Below, one piece after another: positions 1-7,046 of a stretch of DNA of 64,000 nucleotides; position 1 is the first letter of the stretch, and each line of letters begins with the position of its first letter. This stretch comes from Lasioglossum baleicum. Its lineage: Eukaryota > Arthropoda > Insecta > Hymenoptera > Halictidae. Both the position numbers and the translations under genes were made by a program. The notes below the pieces were generated by a model. It was not told the DNA's origin. It ran no database searches and was given only the letters and a program-made list of their open reading frames with translations. The stretch is taken from positions 496,001-560,000 of the forward strand of contig NW_027469106.1 of assembly GCF_051020765.1 (NCBI RefSeq), in the 5' to 3' direction.

Positions 1-3000
1 CCGGACGAACGACCAGTCCGACGATTCGTCTCAGCAGTAAATCTTGCTGCAGACTCACCAATTCCGCGCGTAAAAATCTCCGCCCCTCAATTACAAAAGA
101 AGTGTGAATTTTTGTTGGACACGGGTTCGGAGATCAATTTAATTCGTGCGTCAAGTCTAGAACCAAATCTACCTATAGATCATACGAACACTATAGAAGT
201 CCAAGGAATAACCGAGGGATCCATTCCAACTCTCGGTCAAATTAAAATACACTTACAGGGTCAAAACCCTATTGAATTTCATGTCTTGGAAGAAAACTTC
301 CCAATTAACATCGACGGAATCCTCGGTTCTCCCTTCTTCAGAACAGGAGCCGAGATCTCCTTTGCGAATGAATACATTATGATAGGAAACATTCGGGTTC
401 CCTTCTCGAACCCTTGCGCGCCCACGGCTGAGCCTCGCGATAAATTGGCAGCAGAGGTTATTTCAATGCCTTCGTCTATGACCAACGATCTCGTTAAAAC
501 TCCAGCCGCCGAGCGTGAGGAACATTCGGCAAGGAACGTTCGAGTGTCTTCCTCAAATCCTCGTGCACCCGCGGTCAGACCTTGCAGAGCTCCGGTGACG
601 GAGGTTATTTCAATGCCTCCTCGGGATTCGATCGAGTACTCCCTAGAGAAAAACGCCGTGAAAAGCCGGCCGGAATCGAAGGAGACTCGAGAGATATCGG
701 AGTACACTGCGAGAAGTCGGGTCGTGGAGCGTGAGGATCGAGTCCGAACAAAGACTCCTCCGAAATCCGAAGAATTCGTCCTCGAACCTCGTACCGTTGC
801 GTGCATAGCGGTCGACGTCGAAGGACCTAAACAGGGATATATCCGCCGTGTTAATGTAGCGCCGGATGTATTCCTGGGTGACTGCGTCGTCACCAATCGT
901 AAAGGCAAAGCGAGCCTCCGGTGTTTTAACACCTCGTCGGAAAGAGTTTCATTTCGATTGCCCCCATTGGAGATGGAAGAAATCGAGTCGTACTCTTCCG
1001 ACCTTTCTAATTCCGGGTACTATCCCGACGCATTCGGTAACCATCCCGACCTTACTAATTCCGGGTACTATCCCGACGCATTCGGTAACCATCCCGACCT
1101 TACTAATTCCGGGAACCATCCCGACGCATTCGGTAACCATCCCGACCTTACTAATTCCGGGAACCATCCCGACGCATTCGGTAACCATCCCGACCTTTCT
1201 AATTCCGGGTATCATCCCGACGCATTCGGTAACCATCCCGACATTACTAACTCCGGTAACCAGCCCGATTCTCATACTAACTCCGGTAACCAGCCCGATC
1301 CTCATACTAACTCCGGTAACCAGCCCGATTCTCATACTAACTCCGGTAACCAGCCCGATCATTATACTAACTCCGGTAACCAGCCCGATAAAACCAAGGT
1401 CAGAATGACCTATTCCATCGCAAATTCTCACGAAGCTCGCGTGAAAGAGCTATTAGAAACTATCCCCATGGATCATCTCAGCGGCGACGAAATGGACCAT
1501 GTTAAATCTTTGTTAGAAAAGCACAATGATCTTTTCCATCTCCAAGGGGATCGTTTGGGGAAAACAAATGCGGTGACTCACAGAATCATCACGACGGATG
1601 ATATTCCAATCCATGTTAAACAGTATCGCTACCCACCAATCCACAAGGACGAAATCAACAAGCAAATGTCCGAACTCTTACGGAATGACATAGTCGTTCC
1701 ATCTAACTCACCTTATAATTCCCCCTTGTGGATTGTTCCTAAGAAAGCGGACGCCGAGGGTAACAAAAAGTGGCGCATGGTAATCGATTACCGCGCATTA
1801 AACGAGAAGTCGGTGGCCGACGCGTACCCGCTACCTAGCATTAACGAAATCCTAGATCAGTTAGGCAGCGCCGCATACTTCAGTGTGTTTGACTTAGCCA
1901 GCGGATTCCATCAAATAGGAATGGAGAAGGAGGATGCCGCGAAGACCGCCTTCTCCACGCCTTTCGGCCACTACGAATTCAACAGAATGCCATTCGGTCT
2001 CCGTAATGCTCCGGCTACCTTCCAAAGATTAATGGACACAGTCCTCTGCGGCCTACAAGGCAACGAACTCTTCGTGTACCTCGATGATATCGTGATCTAC
2101 GCGCGTTCATTAGAAGAACATTATGCCAAATTCAATAAACTAGCCCGCCGACTGCGCGGAGCCAACCTCAAATTACAGCCCTCGAAATGCGGCTTCCTTC
2201 ATAAGGAAGTGGCATACCTGGGACATCAGATTAGTCAAGACGGCGTCAGACCATGTCCAAAGAAAATTAATGCCGTACAAAATTTCCCACGACCTAAGAA
2301 CGCGAAAAACGTGCGCGAATTTCTAGGCCTTGCAGGGTACTACCGCAAATTTATTAATGACTTTGCTAAAATCTCCAAACCCCTAACCCAACTCCTCGCC
2401 AAAGAGCACAATTTCGAATGGGGTCCAAAACAAGAAAAGGCCTTCGAAGACCTACGACAAGCTCTGTGTGACGAACCGGTCCTTCAATACCCGGATTTCG
2501 ATAAGCCGTTTAACGTCACCTGCGATGCATCTGGATATGCCATCGGCGCCGTACTAAGCCAAGGCGAAGTAGGCAAGGATCGTCCCGTTGCCTATGCCTC
2601 AAGGATCCTGCAGGGCGCTGAAGTGAACTATTCTACAATAGAGAAGGAGTGCTTAGCAATAATATTCGCAGTACAGTATTTTAGACCATATATTTACGGC
2701 CGAAAATTTACACTAATCACAGACCATAAACCGCTGGTCTGGATGACGTCAGTAAAAGACCCTACGTCGCGCCTCCTCAGATGGCGCCTAAAACTGGCCG
2801 AGTTTGAATATAAAGTCGTCTACAAACCTGGAAAAGCGAATTCTAACGCTGATGCCCTCTCCCGAAACCCAGTTACGTTGCCCCTCTCATGGAGCACCCC
2901 TGGAGGCACATCGCCGCCAAGAGCACCGTTATCAAATCCAGGAACCCCTCTCTTCGATAACCGCCGAAGGAGATGGGCCGACTCGGATCTTATGCCATCG

Positions 3001-5043
3001 CCTCAGTCAATTCCCCCGAGGAAGAGGAAATCATCGTCAAACTCAACATCTGAACCACCATCGAAAACGCCACCACGCCCTAGGGCTAGTTCAGATGACG
3101 ACAGCCTTTTAGTATCACCACCCCTAGTACCCGCCTCCAGTCAAGAGGAGTCACCCATAACAGGACTAGAGGACATTTTAACCGCCGTCCCCAGCCTAAT
3201 TCCCCAACCAACGGGACCAAACTGGCTCGATGAAGAAGAAGAAACCTTACCCTCCGAGGACGAGGAAGAAGATGAGGAGCCAAGACGACAAGGGAGAATA
3301 ACGTACCTCCGCGACCGACTAATTATGAGGAAAGATAATTTAGTATGTTTCACAACCCTGGATGGTCAACCTATAGACCCAGGAGCCGTAGACCTCCATA
3401 GACAAAGGAAACTGTCCGACGGTCGAGATCTGACCTTATTCAAAGCAAAGATAAGTAATTTCGGTAGCAACAAGCTGATACAGATACCCATCAAACCATC
3501 CCTGACTCACGAGGTTTCAACTGACGACCTAAAAGAATGCTTCCGGACATTACTTGATGTAGCCAACGAACTCAGACTGCGAACATTTTCAATCTCTAAA
3601 ACCTATATAGATGACAATTCCATGGAGTACGTCTCGAACCTCCTCATCGCGACATTCGAAGACACCCCCGTACACATATTTTTCTGCGCAAACGAAATCC
3701 AGATACCGGCCGAAGATAGATGGAATGATATTATCGCAGAAAATCACGTCTCTGCATACGCAGGGCACAAAGGAATTACAAAAACCCTGAAGAGAATCCG
3801 CGAAAGATATTGGTGGAGCGGTATGAAGATCCAGATAACGAACTACGTTAATAACTGCCTCAGTTGCCAACGTAATAAACTGACCAGGGTAAAAACGCGC
3901 CTGCCGATGAGAATAACGGATACACCCGGTAGAGCGTTCGATAAGGTGTCCATGGACATTGTAGGGCCCCTTCCAACAACCAACGACGGAAACACATACA
4001 TCTTAACCATACAGGATCTATTAACGAAACACTCAACCGCAATCCCTCTTAAATCCGCCGATGCCATCAGCACTGCGGACGCATTTATAAACAATTTTAT
4101 CTGCCGTTTCGGAACACCTAAAGCCATCCTAACGGATCAAGGAGCCAATTTCACAAGTTCCCTGATGAAGGCCATCGCAAAACGATTCAGAATAACTCGG
4201 CTGCAAACAACAGCCTTCCACCCTCAAAGCAACGGGTCAATCGAGAGATCCCACCACGTCTTAGCGGAATACCTGAAGCAATACGTCCACAAAAACAACT
4301 GGGACAAATGGGTCGATTTGGCAATGTTTAGTTACAATACAAGTGTCCACGAGGGCACAGATTTCACGCCGCACGAGTTAGTATTCGGCTCTTTGGCACG
4401 AGTCCCATCCGCCGATTCCTACTCCTACGAATGCGAAAACGACTCCTATACCCACTACCTCTCCCAATTGCAAAGAAAGATAACCGAAACCCAGATTCGC
4501 GCGCGCGGAAACTTAGTCTCCGCGAAAAGAAAATCAAAATCATACTACGACAGAAGAATTAACCCGGTAGAATTCAAGGTGGGAGAACAAGTATTCCTAC
4601 TCAAAGAACCCTGCAAGGGCAAATTCGATGCGCAATATACGGGTCCTCACGAAATTTGCGACATCCTAGACTCAAACAATGTAAAAATTAAAGTAGGGAA
4701 CCATTTTAAGATTGTACATGCAAACAAACTCAAGCGTGCGCCGAATAATCTAACGCAAACCCCGCGTCAGCGAAACGTGACACTCATCTGGACGCAGATA
4801 AGAAAAGACAAAAGTGACAGTGACACCAGTGATTCCCCACCCACCCTAAACCCCGAGAAAAGACAGTCGAAAAATGAACATTGCGAATACGACTTGTCGG
4901 ACATTACAAAACCAGCCCCAGCCCCACGTGCCGACACCGACAACATTTCAGTGCGACCAGTGTTTCGTACAAATATAGGAAATACTCGCCGAGAACTGTG
5001 CTCCCTGCGCGGAGTACCCCCGGACGATGCGTCGCATGATTGA
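1..5043 (+). CDS. pol: Pol polyprotein of copy A (protease-linker-RT-RNaseH-integrase), 5'-partial
   Basis: The frame is open from base 1 in the -1 frame relative to Gag, as expected for frameshift expression, so no Met start is needed. Residues below are counted from the Leu codon at 112. Order: aspartic protease (LDTGSE active site, ILGSPFF flap-side motif); a conserved roughly 70-residue block around 260-320; NHPD/NQPD repeats about 297-425; Ty3/gypsy RT with YLDD (Tyr codon 2077-2079, residue 656); RNaseH (TCDASG, TDHKPL, NADALSR); integrase with an HHCC finger (CLSC) and DDE residues in MDIVGP, LTDQGANF and FHPQSNGSIERS; then a Pro/Asp-rich C-tail. Reverse transcription and integration are the family functions. 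The tail after integrase is shared with copies that have no integrase, suggesting it is a common 3' module. No break is seen. Confidence 0.93.
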   Translation, partial: PDERPVRRFVSAVNLAADSPIPRVKISAPQLQKKCEFLLDTGSEINLIRASSLEPNLPIDHTNTIEVQGITEGSIPTLGQIKIHLQGQNPIEFHVLEENFPINIDGILGSPFFRTGAEISFANEYIMIGNIRVPFSNPCAPTAEPRDKLAAEVISMPSSMTNDLVKTPAAEREEHSARNVRVSSSNPRAPAVRPCRAPVTEVISMPPRDSIEYSLEKNAVKSRPESKETREISEYTARSRVVEREDRVRTKTPPKSEEFVLEPRTVACIAVDVEGPKQGYIRRVNVAPDVFLGDCVVTNRKGKASLRCFNTSSERVSFRLPPLEMEEIESYSSDLSNSGYYPDAFGNHPDLTNSGYYPDAFGNHPDLTNSGNHPDAFGNHPDLTNSGNHPDAFGNHPDLSNSGYHPDAFGNHPDITNSGNQPDSHTNSGNQPDPHTNSGNQPDSHTNSGNQPDHYTNSGNQPDKTKVRMTYSIANSHEARVKELLETIPMDHLSGDEMDHVKSLLEKHNDLFHLQGDRLGKTNAVTHRIITTDDIPIHVKQYRYPPIHKDEINKQMSELLRNDIVVPSNSPYNSPLWIVPKKADAEGNKKWRMVIDYRALNEKSVADAYPLPSINEILDQLGSAAYFSVFDLASGFHQIGMEKEDAAKTAFSTPFGHYEFNRMPFGLRNAPATFQRLMDTVLCGLQGNELFVYLDDIVIYARSLEEHYAKFNKLARRLRGANLKLQPSKCGFLHKEVAYLGHQISQDGVRPCPKKINAVQNFPRPKNAKNVREFLGLAGYYRKFINDFAKISKPLTQLLAKEHNFEWGPKQEKAFEDLRQALCDEPVLQYPDFDKPFNVTCDASGYAIGAVLSQGEVGKDRPVAYASRILQGAEVNYSTIEKECLAIIFAVQYFRPYIYGRKFTLITDHKPLVWMTSVKDPTSRLLRWRLKLAEFEYKVVYKPGKANSNADALSRNPVTLPLSWSTPGGTSPPRAPLSNPGTPLFDNRRRRWADSDLMPSPQSIPPRKRKSSSNSTSEPPSKTPPRPRASSDDDSLLVSPPLVPASSQEESPITGLEDILTAVPSLIPQPTGPNWLDEEEETLPSEDEEEDEEPRRQGRITYLRDRLIMRKDNLVCFTTLDGQPIDPGAVDLHRQRKLSDGRDLTLFKAKISNFGSNKLIQIPIKPSLTHEVSTDDLKECFRTLLDVANELRLRTFSISKTYIDDNSMEYVSNLLIATFEDTPVHIFFCANEIQIPAEDRWNDIIAENHVSAYAGHKGITKTLKRIRERYWWSGMKIQITNYVNNCLSCQRNKLTRVKTRLPMRITDTPGRAFDKVSMDIVGPLPTTNDGNTYILTIQDLLTKHSTAIPLKSADAISTADAFINNFICRFGTPKAILTDQGANFTSSLMKAIAKRFRITRLQTTAFHPQSNGSIERSHHVLAEYLKQYVHKNNWDKWVDLAMFSYNTSVHEGTDFTPHELVFGSLARVPSADSYSYECENDSYTHYLSQLQRKITETQIRARGNLVSAKRKSKSYYDRRINPVEFKVGEQVFLLKEPCKGKFDAQYTGPHEICDILDSNNVKIKVGNHFKIVHANKLKRAPNNLTQTPRQRNVTLIWTQIRKDKSDSDTSDSPPTLNPEKRQSKNEHCEYDLSDITKPAPAPRADTDNISVRPVFRTNIGNTRRELCSLRGVPPDDASHD
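1000..1389 (+). repeat. In-frame linker minisatellite of copy A (48-bp and 30-bp units)
   Basis: Five 48-bp units start at 1000, 1048, 1096, 1144 and 1192. Each encodes 16 residues of the form DLTNSGxxPDAFGNHP. They are followed by one 27-bp and four 30-bp units (1240-1386) encoding TNSGNQPD-type decapeptides. Both unit lengths are multiples of three, so copy-number change keeps the frame. Every copy has the array at the same place, between protease and cargo module, with different counts and orders. The composition (Asn, Gly, Pro, Asp, His) suggests a disordered spacer. Confidence 0.9.
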
Positions 5044-5065
5044 GTGTGATATCGAGTGTTGAGCG

Positions 5066-5109
5066 AGAAATTTCTTCCTTGTAAGAAATTTCTTTTCCGC
5101 GTTGGGAGG
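5066..5109 (+). promoter_or_regulatory. Pre-LTR hairpin and short polypurine tract (copy A)
   Basis: AGAAATTTCTT (5066-5076) and AAGAAATTTCT (5083-5093) are perfect 11-bp inverted repeats around a 6-nt loop. Sixteen bases later GGGAGG (5104-5109) abuts the LTR. The purine run is the only plus-strand primer candidate at the expected position. It is short for an LTR element, so the hairpin may help define the primer (inference). The arrangement is conserved in B, C, D, G and J, with GGAGG in B and C. Confidence 0.65.
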
Positions 5110-5113
5110 TGTT

Positions 5114-5134
5114 ACGTCGTCCGATGTACGACGT
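5114..5134 (+). promoter_or_regulatory. Terminal palindrome of the LTR
   Basis: ACGTCGT and ACGACGT form 7-bp inverted arms around ccgatgt, four bases inside the LTR start. The diverged LTRs M, N and O have the same architecture with changed but still complementary arms (ACGTCGGA/TCCGACGT, ACGTCGG/CCGACGT, ACGTCG/CGACGT). The paired changes indicate the palindrome itself is maintained. It could bind a dimeric DNA-binding protein or form part of the integrase end-recognition region. Confidence 0.55.
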
Positions 5135-5327
5135 TGGCCTTGTACACACACTATGTATACAAGGTCTGATCTGCATAAGATCCATACACCGTCCCCTAGA
5201 CATAAGAGCATAGTATTAAGATCTCATTATTCTATTATTCTAATCCTTATCTCCGTCTCTACCCATCACCATAACTTCACCTTGATCAACACCTTACCTC
5301 AGTTTCAACCCATCACCACGACACATA

Positions 5328-5346
5328 ATGCAATAAAGTATTGCAT
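5328..5346 (+). promoter_or_regulatory. Hairpin containing an AATAAA signal
   Basis: ATGCAAT and ATTGCAT are 7-bp inverted arms around aaagt. AATAAA spans 5332-5337, across the stem-loop boundary. It is present in every LTR of the main family. It could be a poly(A) signal whose use depends on folding, but it lies near the front of the LTR, where U3 is expected, so its use is uncertain. Confidence 0.35.
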
Positions 5347-5352
5347 CACTCT

Positions 5353-5387
5353 GGAAGCATCTAGAAGCTTCTAGAAACGTCGAGAAG
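5353..5387 (+). promoter_or_regulatory. Heat-shock element (seven contiguous 5-bp units)
   Basis: The 35 bp read as alternating pentamers gGAAg, cATCt, aGAAg, cTTCt, aGAAa, cGTCg, aGAAg. Five match the heat-shock-factor unit (nGAAn/nTTCn) exactly, and the other two differ at one core base. The central three form a perfect canonical trimer. The element lies 243 bp into the LTR, in the expected U3 position. It is conserved in B, C, D, G, H and J; D and J have gGAAg as the third unit, still a match. L has a shorter spacing on one side. HSF binding is inferred from sequence. Confidence 0.7.
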
Positions 5388-5397
5388 TCCAAGGACT

Positions 5398-5553
5398 GCT
5401 GCATCAGCAGTCCCACGCTCGTAGAGGGCAATAGGACAGCCACGAGACTGCAGCGTCAGCAGAAATGCACGTGCAGTCCCCGGGAGCGAAGACGCTGCTG
5501 CGTCAGCGGTTCTCCCACTCCGACGACTGAAGAACAAAGAGACTGCAGCATCA
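5398..5553 (+). promoter_or_regulatory. Four CncC/Maf (ARE)-like motifs
   Basis: GCNNNGTCA, the complement of the TGACNNNGC antioxidant-response core, occurs exactly at 5450-5458 and 5497-5505. One-mismatch forms (ATCA) lie at 5398-5406 and 5545-5553. In other LTRs, such as C and B, the fourth copy is exact. Several sit in longer palindromes of the type TGCTGCATCAGCA, close to a Maf element. Diverged LTRs M and N also contain TGACGNNGC cores. A stress-responsive function is inferred. Confidence 0.45.
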
Positions 5554-5997
5554 GCTATCCCCACTCCGACCGAAGGAGGCAAGGCAGAACGGACGCTTGC
5601 ATCAGTCCGCCTTCAGCCAGCGACTCGCACAGACGTGCCTACCTGGCCTCAGCCGCCAGTCCGGCTTCAAGAGCAGACGTGTTCAGTCTAGCTCCGCGAA
5701 AGTGAAGTGTGTCGATCCTTCACTCCTAATTCCAATTCCAATTCCAATTCTAACTCAACTCAACTCAACTCATACATTATTCCTACAACATATTACTATA
5801 TCCATTATTCATTAATCCAATTACTACTCCTATTATAATACTACTTACATATTGTATACCAGTGTACTTACCAGTTCTTATTTAATATATATCGTTGTTA
5901 TACCAGTGCTTCGATCTTGTTATTCTTGTGTTAGTTCAACACCATCTTCCAATTCAGTTCTTGCATCGAATATATTAAACTCGTGACATATCCGGAC

Positions 5998-6145
5998 TTG
6001 GTCTAAAGTGCGCAGTGGAAACGCTGAGCCGCCAATAAGGAATTTGAAGCGAGTCATAGAGAAGTTCTCGTGCCACGTCTAGAATTGGTCTAAAGAGCGC
6101 AGTGGAAACGCTGAGCCGCCACTATAGACGTGAAGCGAGTTAACT
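5998..6145 (+). repeat. Tandem duplication carrying a GAAA-tetraloop hairpin
   Basis: Two units start with TTGGTCTAAAG at 5998 and 6085. Each contains GCGCAGTGGAAACGCTGAGC (6010-6029 and 6097-6116), which folds as CAGUG-GAAA-CGCUG with one U-G pair, extended across a G-A mismatch by GC/GC. GAAA is a GNRA-type tetraloop. The hairpin is unchanged in both units and in all LTR copies, while the spacers vary. It lies just upstream of the LTR ORF and would be in the RNA leader. Candidate roles are packaging, export or translation control. Confidence 0.6.
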
Positions 6146-6220
6146 ACCAAAAAGGTTAATAACAAGTGGAAGTTCATTTTCATTATATTATTAATATTCC
6201 ATCATTACTATTCCTTACCC

Positions 6221-6736
6221 ATGCGACGCCCACGTCGAGCGGGACGCAAGTATCAACTTGCTAAATTGAGACGCGCGTTGAGAAATAAAGCGGTGCTCGA
6301 TCAAATCATTGCCACTACCGAGTGGACAGAACTTCTAGGAACCACCGAGCACATTCCGTGTGACGCGTCCGATTACGTTTCTGTATACGGTTGCCCTTGC
6401 AACCCTCCTAAAGAGGTCAACCACGCGGACCTCTCGCGAGCTCCGACGCCAGTTCTGCATCCGGTCGATCGTCCTGAGGTAATCGACATAGCCGACGACG
6501 ACAGCCAAGACACGATCATCGTTCCCAGGGTCCGTTGCCGAATCATCCGTGACGTTCCTCTGCCAGCTCACCAACGTGTCGTCTTGCGGCCAGCATCCAA
6601 GGCCACTAATGTCGTCCCGAACCGAGCAGCAGCAACTCTGCCAGATCTTCCCCACCTCGAGGACATCTGTATAGAAGACCCGATGTACGACACCTACTGC
6701 CAGTACCGCCAGTTCCTGCTGCAACAATATTATTAG
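6221..6736 (+). CDS. LTR-encoded basic/Cys-motif protein, copy A (171 aa)
   Basis: No function is recognised. The ORF lies wholly inside the LTR, so an element carries it twice. The first ATG is preceded by CTTACCC. The N-terminus is strongly basic (8 Arg/Lys in the first 11 residues), like a nuclear-localisation or RNA-binding arginine-rich motif. A conserved core follows (LGTTEHIPCD, then YGCPC; Cys 47, 58, 60), then an acidic Asp run and an aromatic C-terminus (LLQQYY). This copy lacks one Asp of the acidic run. The ORF is intact in all complete LTRs here and a diverged relative is encoded in LTR N, so selection on the protein is likely. LTR-encoded proteins have precedent in mouse mammary tumour virus, but no similarity is claimed. 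Confidence 0.75.
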   Translation: MRRPRRAGRKYQLAKLRRALRNKAVLDQIIATTEWTELLGTTEHIPCDASDYVSVYGCPCNPPKEVNHADLSRAPTPVLHPVDRPEVIDIADDDSQDTIIVPRVRCRIIRDVPLPAHQRVVLRPASKATNVVPNRAAATLPDLPHLEDICIEDPMYDTYCQYRQFLLQQYY

Positions 6737-6753
6737 GCGTTAATACAGCATTG

Positions 6754-6804
6754 CGGTGAGTCGTATAATGTCTTGTATAATTGCCGAATCCTGTAAACTC
6801 ACCG
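6754..6804 (+). promoter_or_regulatory. Splice-donor-like site within an 8-bp inverted repeat
   Basis: GCG|GTGAGT (GT at 6756) lies 20 bp after the LTR-ORF stop. It matches the donor consensus well and would be in the leader of RNA started in a 5' LTR. CGGTGAGT (6754-6761) pairs with ACTCACCG (6797-6804), so the donor could be sequestered in a stem. It is conserved in the other LTRs. The most obvious use would be splicing to a downstream Env or cargo acceptor (inference). Confidence 0.4.
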
Positions 6805-7046
6805 TTCTCGTTGCATCATCTCGCGCGTGATTCTTGTCGGGACACTTCTTGTAACCGCGTCGGACGTTCTCTTCTTGACTGCATCCATAGCAATATCGGT
6901 TGTCCTAGTGCATATGACAGCCCGCGGCTGTCTCGGCACGAAAGACCACTCCTCATTTTAATCTTCATATCTCAACCGTCCGTCTGTCACTGTTCTCTTT
7001 TCTCTCCCCTGGTACCTGTAACAAAAACACAGTGACGGACGTGACA

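Larger units (their letters stand above)
1..7046 (+). mobile_element. Copy A: pol-type LTR retrotransposon, 3' part (5' part lies left of the window)
   Basis: Base 1 falls in the gag/pol overlap, corresponding to position 33482 of full copy D. The last Gag codons end at a TAA at 38-40. The internal region runs through protease, repeat linker, RT, RNaseH and integrase to a stop at 5043, then directly into the 3' LTR at 5110. No envelope gene lies between integrase and LTR. Beyond the LTR end the sequence resumes inside the protease region of another copy (B) at CGAG (7047-7050). A is therefore inserted in B, and its partner TSD must be off-window. Pol is uninterrupted as far as visible. Confidence 0.9.
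5110..7046 (+). repeat. 3' LTR of copy A (1937 bp)
   Basis: Begins TGTTACGTCG and ends GACGTGACA; the boundaries are fixed by comparison with TSD-flanked copies C, D, G and H. Regions in order: terminal palindrome (5114-5134), an AATAAA-containing hairpin, a heat-shock element, four CncC/Maf-like motifs, a GAATT/CTAAC-rich tract around 5725-5775, a duplicated tetraloop hairpin (5998-6145), a complete ORF (6221-6736), then a splice-donor-like site and the terminal segment. It is long for a gypsy-type LTR because of the leader ORF. Confidence 0.93.

Noticed and set aside
1000..1389. CRISPR-like regular repeats
   Set aside because: Units are contiguous coding minisatellites without unique spacers, inside a retroelement ORF.
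949..1431. Long reverse-strand and alternate-frame ORFs across the linker repeats (also in the other copies)
   Set aside because: They arise from repeat units whose lengths are multiples of three. They have monotonous composition, no start context and no conservation outside the repeats. The Pol/Env frame explains the region.
4904..5211. 87-99 aa ORFs spanning the 3' end of the internal region and LTR start
   Set aside because: Reverse-strand shadows of the shared tail and pre-LTR hairpin.
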